In this document: piece by piece, positions 17,406 through 26,610 of the stretch
Numbering within the stretch: the first letter of the stretch is position 1
How the letters are laid out: every line of letters begins with the position of its first letter
DNA from: CAVSVP01 sp963731125
GTDB taxonomy: Bacteria; Pseudomonadota; Gammaproteobacteria; Competibacterales; Competibacteraceae
Reading direction: 5' to 3'
Length of the DNA: 64,000 nucleotides
NCBI GenBank assembly: GCA_963731125.1
Contig: CAVSVP010000006.1
Coordinates: 248,001 to 312,000 of the forward strand
The notes under the pieces: generated by a model
Told to the model about the DNA's origin: nothing
What the model saw: the letters and a program-made list of their open reading frames with translations, nothing else
Database searches by the model: none
Position numbers and translations under genes: made by a program

Positions 17406-18608
17406 ATGGCGGAATGTTTGGACCCGGAAGGCAGACGCCTGCCCATCAAGCTGGATACCACCTCAAATGGCGAGTTTATGCCCGGCGCGCTGGGTACGCC
17501 AGCCTGGTACGCCAACGTGCTTGCCCAACGACGGGCTGCGGCCACCGCCAAACGGCTCGGTCTGAGCCGCCGGGCCTTTCTGAAATCGGCGTGCGGTGCG
17601 GCAGCCACCCTGCTGGCCATGAACGATGCCTTTGCCCGGCTGGGCCAGGTAGGTGGCCATTTCGCCGTGGCGCCGGAAGCCGCCTGGGAAACCAGCCTGG
17701 CCCAGGCTACCCTAAGCGGGAATGAGTTTATCTTCGATGTCCAGGGTCACCATGTCAATCCCCAGGGAGCCTGGCGCTCTTTGTTTAATCGCTGGACTTA
17801 TATTCTGCGCTTTTTCCCTCAGTCGGATTGCGGCGACGGCGCCATTGAGTGCTTTTCGGCCGAGCATTTTATTCGTGAGGTATTTCTGGACAGCGACACC
17901 GATATGGCGGTTCTTTCGGCGGTGCCCGCCGCACCGGAGGCTAATCCGCTGTCCACCGCCGAGGCGGCCGCCACCCGCGCCATGGTCGAAGCCATGGAGG
18001 GCAACCATCGTTTGCTGATTCACGGTCTTGTGCATCCCAACCTGCCGGGCGCGCTGGATTTGATGGCGCAACAGCACGAAGACCATCACGTCGCCGCCTG
18101 GAAGACCTATACCCAATGGGGACCGGACGGTGAAGGTTACTGGCTGGACGATCCCCGGTATGGCATTCCCTTTATCGAAAGGGCGCGGGAACTGGGCAGC
18201 ACCTGGCGCATGGTCATGCAGGACCCGGATCAAGCCGCCCATCTGCTGGGCAAGTTATTTCGCTACGTGGGAGAAGACCGGGTGCTATGGGATACGGATT
18301 CCATCTGGTACGGCAGCCCGCAAGATCAGATTCAAGCCTTTCGCACCTTCCAGATTTCCGAAGCTTACCAGGAACAGTACGGGTATCCGGCCATCACCCC
18401 TAAACTACGGGTCAAAGTGTTTGGGCTGAATGCCACTCAGCCGTATGGCATTAAACCGCAAGAGATCCACCAGCGCACGGTGGCGGATCGGGTTAGCCGG
18501 GTTAAACAGGCTTATCTGGAAACCCCGGAACCAAGCTTTACCACTAACGGTCCTAAAACCCGGCGTGAGTTTCTGCAACTCTACCGCCTCCACGGCGGAC
18601 GTCCCTAA
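17406..18608 (+). CDS. Tat-exported amidohydrolase-family protein, apparently missing its central segment
   Basis: A 400-residue protein with a twin-arginine signal (LSRRAFLKSACGAAATLLA, residues 51-69) preceded by a 50-residue leader, then an amidohydrolase_2 TIM-barrel part (FDVQGHHVNP, HRLLIHGLVHPN, WKTYTQWGPDGEGYWL) and the C-terminal half (RVLWDTDSIWYGSPQDQ, KVFGLNA). From memory, relatives are about 500-530 residues, with a stretch containing metal-binding CIHKG and YHSG motifs between RARELG and LGSTWR. Here FIERARELG joins directly to STWRMVMQD, so roughly 90-130 residues look deleted in frame between two ELG-coding sites. It may be inactive. GGGAG is 6 bases before the ATG. Confidence 0.75.
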   Translation: MAECLDPEGRRLPIKLDTTSNGEFMPGALGTPAWYANVLAQRRAAATAKRLGLSRRAFLKSACGAAATLLAMNDAFARLGQVGGHFAVAPEAAWETSLAQATLSGNEFIFDVQGHHVNPQGAWRSLFNRWTYILRFFPQSDCGDGAIECFSAEHFIREVFLDSDTDMAVLSAVPAAPEANPLSTAEAAATRAMVEAMEGNHRLLIHGLVHPNLPGALDLMAQQHEDHHVAAWKTYTQWGPDGEGYWLDDPRYGIPFIERARELGSTWRMVMQDPDQAAHLLGKLFRYVGEDRVLWDTDSIWYGSPQDQIQAFRTFQISEAYQEQYGYPAITPKLRVKVFGLNATQPYGIKPQEIHQRTVADRVSRVKQAYLETPEPSFTTNGPKTRREFLQLYRLHGGRP

Positions 18609-18659
18609 GGGCAAAGGCTTAACTTATGCGCTGTCAGAAGCTGGGCATCAGGTGTCGCC

Positions 18660-19697
18660 ATGCGTATCGAAGCTGATCTTAAACTGGGTTTTAAAGATGT
18701 CATGATCCGTCCTAAGCGCTCGACACTCAGCAGTCGCTCTCAGGTCTCCCTGGAAAGAGCGTTTACCTTTCTCCATACCGGTCAGACCTGGTCCGGCATA
18801 CCGATCATGGCGGCTAACATGGACACGGTCGGAACCTTTTCCATGGCGACCGCGCTGGCCCGTTGGCGGCTGTTTACAGCGATGCATAAGCATTATTCGC
18901 CGGACGCCTGGGATACCGCGCTGGCAACGCTGCCCGCGGCGGCGTTCGAGCATCTGGCGATCAGCACCGGCACGACCATGACGGATTGCGAAAAGCTCAA
19001 TAGCATTCTAAAGCGGCATCCCGCCCTGAAGTTTATCTGCATCGACGTAGCGAACGGCTATTCCGAACACTTTGTCGAATTTGTCAAGCGTATCCGCTCA
19101 TTACACCCGAATAAGGTGATTATTGCCGGTAACGTGGTCACCGGCGAGATGGTGGAAGAGTTACTATTAGCGGGCGCCGATATCATTAAAGTGGGCATAG
19201 GGCCTGGGTCCGTCTGTACGACGCGGGCGAAAACCGGGGTCGGCTACCCTCAACTGTCGGCTATCATTGAGTGTGCAGACGCCGCCCATGGCTTAAGCGG
19301 GCAAATTATTTCCGACGGCGGTTGCACCTGCCCGGGAGACGTGGCCAAGGCATTCGGGGCCGGCGCGGATTTTGTCATGCTGGGAGGTATGCTGGCCGGT
19401 CATACCGAAGGGGGCGGTGATATTCTCGAGAAGGATGGCAAGACAGAAGTGCTCTTTTATGGCATGAGTTCGGAAACCGCGATGGAAAAATACAGCGGCG
19501 GCGTAGCCGACTACCGGGCTTCCGAAGGTAAAACCATCGTCCTGCCCTACTGCGGTCCGGTGGAAAATACGGTGAAAGACATCCTCGGCGGGTTGCGCTC
19601 CGCCTGTACCTATGTGGGGGCGCGCAAGCTAAAGGAACTGACCAAACGCACGACGTTTGTCAGGGTCATGGAACAACATAATCCGCTATACGATTAA
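18660..19697 (+). CDS. guaC: GMP reductase
   Basis: A 345-residue enzyme that converts GMP to IMP and ammonia with NADPH, in purine salvage. It aligns end to end with E. coli GuaC: GFKDVMIRPKRSTL, MAANMDTVGTFSMA, CIDVANGYSEHFV, AGNVVTGEM, then the catalytic Cys loop GIGPGSVCTTR and SDGGCTCPGDVAKAFG. The C-terminal GGLRSACTYVGARKLKEL is also conserved. The IMPDH-type CBS domains are absent, as expected. The ATG at 18660 gives the family N-terminus MRIEADLKLGFKD. The next gene starts 20 bases later on the same strand, though a functional link is not obvious. Confidence 0.97.
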   Translation: MRIEADLKLGFKDVMIRPKRSTLSSRSQVSLERAFTFLHTGQTWSGIPIMAANMDTVGTFSMATALARWRLFTAMHKHYSPDAWDTALATLPAAAFEHLAISTGTTMTDCEKLNSILKRHPALKFICIDVANGYSEHFVEFVKRIRSLHPNKVIIAGNVVTGEMVEELLLAGADIIKVGIGPGSVCTTRAKTGVGYPQLSAIIECADAAHGLSGQIISDGGCTCPGDVAKAFGAGADFVMLGGMLAGHTEGGGDILEKDGKTEVLFYGMSSETAMEKYSGGVADYRASEGKTIVLPYCGPVENTVKDILGGLRSACTYVGARKLKELTKRTTFVRVMEQHNPLYD

Positions 19698-19717
19698 TCT
19701 CGAAAAAGGCTATCAGC

Positions 19718-21163
19718 TTGACTTTTATCACAGGACCCGTGTTGTATTTTCGAGGCATAGCCGCACAGCATTATCAGTTTGCCGTCCTTATCGTCACCCC
19801 GGCGGGATCAACTCCGCCCACCCTGCAAGCCGACGGCATCGAAACAGCCGCTGAGCGCCTTGGCAGTCGTCTCGACCGCACCGTCTGGCACTATACCTTT
19901 TCGGTGCATGGCCAATCGACTGAAAGGGGCGCTACCTATGCCATCGGCGAGCGCACCTGGCGGCTTTATCTTCCCGGCGACGATCACCTGCGGATTGCCT
20001 TTACCGCCTGTAATGGACTGGAAGAAGGTGACTGCCTAGGCACGGTCGACCCCAATCGTAACGAGCGCTGGCGGCATCTGGGCACTGAGCATGCCCGCTC
20101 TCCCTTTCACTTGCTTATCCAGGGCGGTGATCAAATCTACGCCGACGATGTGTGGCGGGAAGTGCCTTACCTGGCCGCTTGGCGCAAGCGCGGCCGGCGC
20201 ACCCGCGTCACCGCCCCTTTTCCGCCGGAAGCCGCCGCGGCGGCGGCGGATTTTTACTTCGATCATTACTGTCGACTCTGGGCACAGCAAGATATCGCAC
20301 CTATCGTGGCGTCTATTCCTTCTCTGATGATGTGGGATGATCACGATATTTTCGATGGCTGGGGCAGCCACTCGCCGGACTTGCAACATTGCCCGGTCTT
20401 TCTTGGCCTGGGGGCCATTGCCCGGGAACACTTTGCGCTTTTCCAGCTGGCAGCTTCGCCAAACGCCTTACCCGCCGGTTTTGGCGATCCCGCCGGCGGG
20501 CATTTTGGCTGGTCCTTCACGATGGGCGGCATCGGCATTCTTGCCCCCGACCTGCGCTCTGAACGTACCCGGCATCAGGTTCTGAGTGAAAGCAGTTGGC
20601 TTTGGTTAAATGAAGCGCTCGAGGCGTTGGGGCACTGCCGCCGTGTCTTCTTGGTATCAACGGTGCCGGTGCTTAACGTTGATCTCTCCCCCCTTGAGCG
20701 CATGGTCGCTTTTCTGCCGGCGGGGCGTCATCTTTATCAAGACGATTTCCGGGACCAGTGGCGCAGCTATGGACATCGCCAGGAATGGCAGCGATTATTG
20801 GCGTGTCTGTTGGATTTTTCGCAACGCACCCAGACGCCGGTTACTATCCTCTCCGGCGAGATCCATCTCGGCGCAGCAGGTTTTGTCGAGCGCGATAGCA
20901 CCCGGATTTATCAGCTCATTTCCTCGGGAATCGTGCACCATGCGCCTCCGCAGCTTATGGCTAGTTGCTTCGATTTGCTGGGGCGCGGCACTCGCAGGGT
21001 GGCTCCGGGAACCCAGCTGCGCATGTTACCGCTGCCGGGTTTGGGCCAGCGTTATCTGGCGGCCCGTAACTGGTTGGCGCTGGAGTGCCCAGCCGCAAGC
21101 GCGCTCCAGGCGCAATGGCACAGCGCAGGCCGGCCGAGCACGATGGAAATGATCATTGCTTGA
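19718..21163 (+). CDS. PhoD-like metallophosphatase
   Basis: A 481-residue protein of the alkaline phosphatase D family. Motifs for the two-metal centre are present: FTACNG at the start of the domain, LLIQGGDQIYAD, MMWDDHDIFDGWG and TILSGEIHLGAAG. The first ~90 residues resemble the beta-sandwich found before PhoD domains. There is no Tat signal, so this form is probably cytoplasmic, unlike secreted PhoD. The start is TTG at 19718 with AAGG 8 bases upstream; the residues after it (GPVLYFRG) are typical of these proteins. Phosphate-regulation boxes were not seen. Confidence 0.85.
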   Translation: MTFITGPVLYFRGIAAQHYQFAVLIVTPAGSTPPTLQADGIETAAERLGSRLDRTVWHYTFSVHGQSTERGATYAIGERTWRLYLPGDDHLRIAFTACNGLEEGDCLGTVDPNRNERWRHLGTEHARSPFHLLIQGGDQIYADDVWREVPYLAAWRKRGRRTRVTAPFPPEAAAAAADFYFDHYCRLWAQQDIAPIVASIPSLMMWDDHDIFDGWGSHSPDLQHCPVFLGLGAIAREHFALFQLAASPNALPAGFGDPAGGHFGWSFTMGGIGILAPDLRSERTRHQVLSESSWLWLNEALEALGHCRRVFLVSTVPVLNVDLSPLERMVAFLPAGRHLYQDDFRDQWRSYGHRQEWQRLLACLLDFSQRTQTPVTILSGEIHLGAAGFVERDSTRIYQLISSGIVHHAPPQLMASCFDLLGRGTRRVAPGTQLRMLPLPGLGQRYLAARNWLALECPAASALQAQWHSAGRPSTMEMIIA

Positions 21164-21206
21164 CCTACCCTGGCAACGTTCCGATGAGTCCTTTTATTCC
21201 CAGCGG

Positions 21207-22562
21207 CTAAATCTGCAGATGCACCTGAACTCGCGCGCCGCCCAAGGAGCTGCGGCCCATCTCAAGATGCCCTCGATACACCTGTTCAACGATATCCTTG
21301 ACCACCGCCAGGCCGATACCCTGCCCCGCTACACTGGGGTCCGCCCGTCCGCCCCGCGCCAGGATAATCCGCTGTCGAGCGTCCGGAATACCCGGGCCAT
21401 CATCCTCGACTGCCAGCACTAATTCCGTCTGCGCTGCTTGTCCGGACAGATAGGCGCTGATTGCCACCTGCTGCCGGCACCATTTGCAGGCGTTATCGGC
21501 CAGATTGCCCAGAATTTCCAGCAAATCCCCCTCCTCTCCATAGAAGACCACGGTATGATCCACCTGCAGAGCAAATTGAATGGCCTTATCTCTATATACC
21601 TTGGCTAACGCATCCAGTACCTTGCGGACAACGGTTGCTACGGATACCGGCGCCGCTAGAGCAATACGACCAGAGGCGGCAGCCTTGTGCAAGTGATACT
21701 CTACGGTCTGATTCATACGCTCCACCTGCTCTTGCACGGTGGGTAACAGCTCTGCGGCTCCAGACTGGGTGGCAACGGTATTGCGCAATACGGCCAGAGG
21801 CGTTTTGAGGCTATGGGCCAGATCCCCAAGGGCGTTACGGTAACGTTCCAGGTGGGCATGGCTATGCCGAATAAGGGCATTTAAGTTTTCCATCAACGCC
21901 CGCAGTTCCTTGGGGTAGGGGCCGGTCAGAACGGTGCGGCGGCCTGCTTCGATTTCCACCACCTGTCGGGCAACTTGGCGCAACGGCTTGAGGCTCCAGC
22001 GCAGAATCATCCCCTGTACCAAGAGCAGCACAAAGGCTGCTGCCAGCAGCCAACCCCATAAATTCCGCCGGAATGCTGCCACCTGGGCGGCATAACTTTG
22101 CTGCGTCTCCGCGACCCGGAAGGTATAACGCCGGTACTTACCCGGCTCGACTTCCCAGCTCACCGTAAGATCCAGTGCAAACAGCGCGGCCCCGCCGGGA
22201 ACGGCAAGCGGCTGAAAACGGAACTGGCCCGGCTCGGCTGCCGTTGGAACGGGAATTGGCATACCCACTGTGGAGTCGGAACGCCAGACCAGGGTATTGT
22301 TGGCATCGCTGATTTCCGCATAAAGGCCGGAATCGGGAGTGGAAAAACGGGCTTCCGGCAGCGTGGCCGGAAGCACTAAACGGCTCGCCTGATTCAGCTC
22401 GGCAGCACTAAGCAATAGATAGACCTGGGCCCGCAGACGATCTTGGACCGCCACCAGCGCACTTCGCTGAAAAGCCCGGTCCAGAGCCAGACCGGTCAGT
22501 CCCAAAAATGCCACCAGCACTAGGCTTGCAGCCATCAACTGGCGGACATGCAGAGATAACAT
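21207..22562 (-). CDS. Sensor histidine kinase, PhoQ/QseC class
   Basis: A 451-residue membrane kinase: first membrane helix at residues ~8-27 (LMAASLVLVAFLGLTGLAL), a periplasmic sensor region of about 135 residues, second helix (LWGWLLAAAFVLLLVQGMIL), HAMP-like linker, H-box with phospho-accepting His in LGDLAHSLKTPL, N-box LGNLADNACKW, and G-boxes EDDGPGIP and GQGIGLAVV. It pairs with the response regulator just upstream; the regulator stop and this ATG share one base (TGATG). A PepSY protein heads the operon. The signal may be Mg2+ or envelope state by analogy with PhoQ, which is inference. Confidence 0.93.
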   Translation of the reverse strand: MLSLHVRQLMAASLVLVAFLGLTGLALDRAFQRSALVAVQDRLRAQVYLLLSAAELNQASRLVLPATLPEARFSTPDSGLYAEISDANNTLVWRSDSTVGMPIPVPTAAEPGQFRFQPLAVPGGAALFALDLTVSWEVEPGKYRRYTFRVAETQQSYAAQVAAFRRNLWGWLLAAAFVLLLVQGMILRWSLKPLRQVARQVVEIEAGRRTVLTGPYPKELRALMENLNALIRHSHAHLERYRNALGDLAHSLKTPLAVLRNTVATQSGAAELLPTVQEQVERMNQTVEYHLHKAAASGRIALAAPVSVATVVRKVLDALAKVYRDKAIQFALQVDHTVVFYGEEGDLLEILGNLADNACKWCRQQVAISAYLSGQAAQTELVLAVEDDGPGIPDARQRIILARGGRADPSVAGQGIGLAVVKDIVEQVYRGHLEMGRSSLGGARVQVHLQI

Positions 22563-23248
22563 CAACCGGCGGTGCGCTGCAACCGAAACCGGTAACCGCG
22601 GCCCCGGAGTGTTTCGATAGGCGGCAGCACACGCCGAGGATCCAGTTTGCGCCGCAGCCGCCCTACCAAAACCTCCAGCACATTGCTGTCGCGGTCGCTA
22701 TCGTCTTCATAAAGATGTTCGGTTAATTCCGTCTTGGACACCACCTCACCCGCGTGCAGCATCAGGTATTCCAGCAGCTTATATTCATAGGCCGTGAGTT
22801 CCACGGGAAGCCCATCTACCGTCACCGCCTGCGTTCCCGTGTCCAGGGCAACGGGGGCGCAGGTAAGCACCGCCTGCGTCCAGCCTTCCGAGCGTCTGAC
22901 TATGGCTCGCAGCCGGGCCAGCAGTTCTTCCATATGAAAGGGTTTCACCAGATAATCATCCGCCCCTACCTCCAGGCCTTCTACTTTATCCTGCCAGCGC
23001 CCCCGCGCCGTCAGAATAAGAATGGGAAAGCGGCGCCCTGTCTGGCGCCAACGGCGTATCACCTCAATGCCAGAAATATCCGGCAGACCTAAATCAACCA
23101 CCGCGACATCAATGGGATATTCTTTACCCAGATACACACCGGTTTCGCCGTCGCCGGCGCTATCTACCACGTAACCCTGCGCGTGCAGGCGCGCAGCCAG
23201 CTGGGCGAGCAGCAAGGGTTCATCTTCAACGATTAAAACACGCATCAT
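22562..23248 (-). CDS. OmpR/PhoP-family response regulator
   Basis: A 228-residue regulator. The receiver domain has the acidic pair in LIVEDEP, the phospho-acceptor Asp in VAVVDLGLPDISG, Thr in LTARG, and Lys in DYLVKPF. The winged-helix DNA-binding domain contains LTAYEYKLLEYLMLHAGEVVSKTEL and ends LRGRGYRFRL. It overlaps the PepSY gene stop by one base upstream and the kinase start by one base downstream, so the three genes are translated from one message. Target promoters are unknown. Confidence 0.95.
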   Translation of the reverse strand: MMRVLIVEDEPLLLAQLAARLHAQGYVVDSAGDGETGVYLGKEYPIDVAVVDLGLPDISGIEVIRRWRQTGRRFPILILTARGRWQDKVEGLEVGADDYLVKPFHMEELLARLRAIVRRSEGWTQAVLTCAPVALDTGTQAVTVDGLPVELTAYEYKLLEYLMLHAGEVVSKTELTEHLYEDDSDRDSNVLEVLVGRLRRKLDPRRVLPPIETLRGRGYRFRLQRTAG

Positions 23249-23517
23249 CAGTCCCGCAATCTGCCGGTGCGACCATCTACGCGCAGTGTCCGGACTCTGC
23301 CGTCTGACATCAAGACCTTGACCTGATAGTCTGCGCCAGTGGCCTCTACGTTTAGCACCTTACCTCCTGTGGCTCTGCGCACCGCCGCCGCTGCCGCATC
23401 GGGATTCAGGATCTGGTGTGATGTCCCGGAAGCAGGTTCTGACTGGGCATCAATCTCTGCCGTGACCAAGACTCCTGCCAAGGCCAGGCACAGCAACGAC
23501 AACGGCTTTTTCGGCAT
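23248..23517 (-). CDS. Periplasmic PepSY-domain protein
   Basis: An 89-residue protein with a signal peptide (KKPLSLLCLALAGVLVTAEIDAQ) and one PepSY domain (AAAAVRRATGGKVLNVEATG, then YQVKVLMSDGRVRTLRVDGRTG). Such small PepSY proteins often precede PhoP/PhoQ-like pairs and may modulate the sensor or a periplasmic protease; this is family inference. The ATG at 23517 has GGGAG about 10 bases upstream; a TTG at 23526 would sit too close to that site. First gene of a three-gene operon. Confidence 0.88.
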   Translation of the reverse strand: MPKKPLSLLCLALAGVLVTAEIDAQSEPASGTSHQILNPDAAAAAVRRATGGKVLNVEATGADYQVKVLMSDGRVRTLRVDGRTGRLRD

Positions 23518-23924
23518 GCTACTCAATCTCCCTCTGGGGGTGATCTATCCCTTACATTGTTAACCCGTTTGCGACTCAGCCTGGCTCTACTCAGCGCCAG
23601 GGATACTGTCGCCAAGTAACCGGCTTTGCTTCTCCGGCACCGTAGTAAGATACGCAAGAGAAACTGAATGGTGACTGAACTTTTACGGGTTCAGCGCTTT
23701 TTTACCTTCGAGTTTGGTTTTTACCTTTCCCAATCCACTTTATAATAGCCCCCTTGCATCAGTCAGACGCTAGTTGTTCAGCCCTGCCTAAGGTCACTTA
23801 ACGCCGCCACGCGATGCCAATGGCAAAGACCAAAAATAAAAAGTCAGCATTTTAAACAATGTAAATCGCTTCAATACCCGTATCATTAACGCTGATCCGA
23901 GCTAATACCACAGGAGAATTTGCT
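23518..23924. other. Divergent intergenic region between pepSY operon and fadD
   Basis: 407 bases with no supported gene. It must hold the promoters of the minus-strand two-component operon and of fadD. A 6-bp hairpin, CTGAAC (23675-23680) with GTTCAG (23689-23694), is followed by CGCTTTTTT on the plus strand, so a short plus-strand transcript could end here; no upstream plus gene explains it. I see no clear FadR-type operator. Confidence 0.5.
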
Positions 23925-25586
23925 TTGGAAAAAATTTGGTTAAAACGGTATCCCGAAGGAATACCCGCCGAAATCAATCCGGATGAATACCGTTCCTTAG
24001 TGGACCTCTTCGAGCAAAGTTGCCGGCGCTTCAGGGCACATAACGCCTTCGCCAATATGGGCTATGTGATGACATTTGCCGAATTGGATGCCAAGAGTCG
24101 GGATTTTGCCGCTTATCTCCAGAACGAACTGGGGCTTAAAAAGGGCGATCGCATGGCGATCATGATGCCCAATCTACTGCAATATCCTGTGGCTCTGTTT
24201 GGTATTTTGCGGGCGGGATTAACGGTAGTGAACGTCAATCCCCTCTATACGCCTCGTGAACTCGCCCATCAGATGAATGACTCGGGTTCGCAGGCCATTA
24301 TCATTGTGGCCAATTTCGCTCATGTCCTAGCAGAAATCGTCGGTAATACAAAACTGCAACACATTATTGTAACGGAACTCGGTGATTTGCTGCCTTTTCC
24401 AAAATCGCTGATCGTTAACGTTGTCGTCAAATATATCAAAAAAATGGTACCGTCTTATCACCTTCCCGGTGCCGTCGCCTTTAAAACGGCTCTACAGAAA
24501 GGCAGTAAACTGACGCTCAATCCTGTTTCCGTGGCAGGGGAAGACCTCGCCTTTTTGCAGTACACCGGAGGCACCACCGGAGTCGCCAAAGGCGCGATGT
24601 TGACGCATCGCAATATGGTTGCCAACGTGCTGCAGGTTTCGTCTTATGTCGGTACCGTCTTTGAAGAAGGTAAGGAAATTATTATCACGGCATTACCCCT
24701 TTACCATATCTTCTGTCTGACCGTTAATTGCCTTTTCTTCTTGAAATATGGCGGATTAAACGTGCTGATTACCAATCCGCGGGATATTCCAGGTTTTGTC
24801 AAAGAGCTGAAAAACACCGGCAAATTTACGGCGATCAGTGGCGTGAATACTCTATTCAACGGTCTTATTAACAATCCCGACTTCGCTAAGCTGGATTTTG
24901 CGCCGCTTAAGTTGGCTGTCGGTGGCGGCATGGCTGTGCAACGGGCCGTAGCGAAAAAATGGGAAAAAACCACGGGTACTCACCTTCTTGAGGGCTATGG
25001 GCTCACGGAATCCTCACCGGTAGTCACCATCAATCCTCCTGATCTCAAAGAATTCAGTGCGAGCATCGGATTGCCGGTACCGTCTACGGATATTTCCATC
25101 CGTGACGACAACGGTAATGAGGTATCCCTTGGCGAGCCGGGCGAACTCTGCGTTAAAGGCCCGCAGGTCATGCGAGGCTATTGGCAGCGTCCCGAGGACA
25201 CCGCTAAAACGATCACCGCAGACGGCTGGCTGCTGACCGGAGATATGGCCACTATTGATGAGCAGGGCTTTATTCGGATCGTAGATCGCAAGAAAGACAT
25301 GGTATTAGTGTCCGGTTTTAACGTGTTTCCGAATGAAATTGAGGATATCATAGCGCACATCGAAGACGTTCTAGAGGTGGCCTGTATTGGTGTACCGGAT
25401 GAAAAATCCGGCGAGGCTGTCAAAGTGTTTGTGGTTCGCAAGCCTGGTGCCAGCTTGACGGTCGATGATATCCGCGCGCATTGCAAAAAAGAACTCACCG
25501 GATATAAGGTGCCTAAGCACGTAGAATTTCGCGATGAATTGCCGAAGTCGAATGTAGGCAAGATTCTGCGTCGCGAGTTACGCTGA
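23925..25586 (+). CDS. fadD: Long-chain fatty acid-CoA ligase
   Basis: A 553-residue AMP-forming ligase that activates long-chain fatty acids with ATP and CoA for beta-oxidation or lipid use. The N-terminus (EKIWLKRYPEGIPAEINPDEYRSLVDLFE) matches enterobacterial FadD closely. The ATP/AMP motif YTGGTTGVAKGAMLTH, the EGYGLTESSPV block, the fatty-acid signature GWLLTGDMATID and the catalytic Lys near the end (KSNVGKILRREL) are all present. The start is TTG at 23925, preceded by AGGAG 8 bases away; E. coli fadD also starts at UUG. It is the first gene of a lipid/CoA metabolism stretch. Confidence 0.96.
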   Translation: MEKIWLKRYPEGIPAEINPDEYRSLVDLFEQSCRRFRAHNAFANMGYVMTFAELDAKSRDFAAYLQNELGLKKGDRMAIMMPNLLQYPVALFGILRAGLTVVNVNPLYTPRELAHQMNDSGSQAIIIVANFAHVLAEIVGNTKLQHIIVTELGDLLPFPKSLIVNVVVKYIKKMVPSYHLPGAVAFKTALQKGSKLTLNPVSVAGEDLAFLQYTGGTTGVAKGAMLTHRNMVANVLQVSSYVGTVFEEGKEIIITALPLYHIFCLTVNCLFFLKYGGLNVLITNPRDIPGFVKELKNTGKFTAISGVNTLFNGLINNPDFAKLDFAPLKLAVGGGMAVQRAVAKKWEKTTGTHLLEGYGLTESSPVVTINPPDLKEFSASIGLPVPSTDISIRDDNGNEVSLGEPGELCVKGPQVMRGYWQRPEDTAKTITADGWLLTGDMATIDEQGFIRIVDRKKDMVLVSGFNVFPNEIEDIIAHIEDVLEVACIGVPDEKSGEAVKVFVVRKPGASLTVDDIRAHCKKELTGYKVPKHVEFRDELPKSNVGKILRRELR

Positions 25587-25658
25587 CGCAGGCCGTCTTT
25601 CGCTATCATTTCAATAGAAACTGCCAGCGGTTTCTTTAGCTATCGGTTGAGTGTCGCA

Positions 25659-26393
25659 ATGAGAGCCGGACAGAAACGCAGACGTCAGAATGCAGAGCTA
25701 CTGCTTGAGCAATTAAACCACCTCAAGCAGTTACAAGGTCAAGGCATTATCAATCACACGGCACCTGAGCAACGTATGCTCAGGCAGTGGCAGTCAGAGC
25801 GCCTGCGGCGTACCCATGCAGATTTGTTACATAATCCCCGCTATAAACCCGCCGTGGAATTTTTTATGGAGGAGCTCTACGGCAACAAGGATTTCAGCCG
25901 CCGTGACAGTGATATGGAACGTGCTGCGCCACTGCTTATTAGGACCATGCCGGCCAACGTACTCCATACGTTAGCCATGGGGATCGAATTGAACGTGCTG
26001 TCCCACGAGTTGGATGCCAAACTGTTAAAGGTACTTATCCAAGACGTGGGAATCAAAGAACAACTCACGGAAACAGCTTATGCGCAAGCCTACCGGCTCT
26101 GTGACAACCATGCACAGCGTGCCCGGCAGATTGAATTAATTGATAGTTTAGGGAAGGATCTTGATAAAGCCGTGCACAATCCGTTTGTTTATGCCGCGGT
26201 TCTCATGTCAAAAGGACCGGCACATTTGGCGGGATTTGGTCAGCTTCATGAATTTATCGAGTCGGGATTCAAGGCTTTTCGCCATATGGGAGGAGCACAG
26301 GATTTTTTGCAAACCATTGTAGGACGCGAGCAGCAAATCCTAAATCGCATCTATTCCGGTCATCCGCAACCTTTTCAGCAATTTCCACTCTGA
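25659..26393 (+). CDS. FFLEELY-motif conserved protein
   Basis: A 244-residue soluble, mostly helical protein. Its hallmark is VEFFMEELYGNKDFSRRD (residues ~67-84), a variant of the FFLEELY motif shared by a widespread proteobacterial family of unknown function. No catalytic pattern or membrane segment is evident. It lies 72 bases after fadD on the same strand and may be read with it. The ATG at 25659 is chosen; a TTG at 25647 is possible, and neither has a clear ribosome binding site. Confidence 0.75.
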   Translation: MRAGQKRRRQNAELLLEQLNHLKQLQGQGIINHTAPEQRMLRQWQSERLRRTHADLLHNPRYKPAVEFFMEELYGNKDFSRRDSDMERAAPLLIRTMPANVLHTLAMGIELNVLSHELDAKLLKVLIQDVGIKEQLTETAYAQAYRLCDNHAQRARQIELIDSLGKDLDKAVHNPFVYAAVLMSKGPAHLAGFGQLHEFIESGFKAFRHMGGAQDFLQTIVGREQQILNRIYSGHPQPFQQFPL

Positions 26394-26504
26394 GCGACTG
26401 AAGGGGGGGTATGGCAGAGCTTGAAAAAGTGCCTGCCAATGCACGCGAAAGTCGCCTTTCAGCCATCCATACACGACTTGGAAGGTTACTCAGCTAGCAG
26501 TAGA

Positions 26505-26610
26505 TATAGATCTGGAAGCTGTTATCAAGACCGGCTGCGGCAGGGATGCCGCAGCCGAGCTTATAGGGATGTATTAACAGCGTGTCTTGAGAATAGTTTT
26601 CAGATCTATA
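26505..26610. repeat. 106-bp palindromic element, copy 1
   Basis: Bounded by TATAGATCTGGAAG at the left and its imperfect inverse (CAGATCTATA) at the right, with an inner perfect hairpin GCTGCGGCA/TGCCGCAGC around GGGA. The reverse complement of the segment at 46901-47006 matches it base for base except about 7 positions, over the same length. The right end reaches into the stop codon of the PHA-system gene. Most likely a small non-autonomous repeat of MITE or REP type. Confidence 0.88.
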
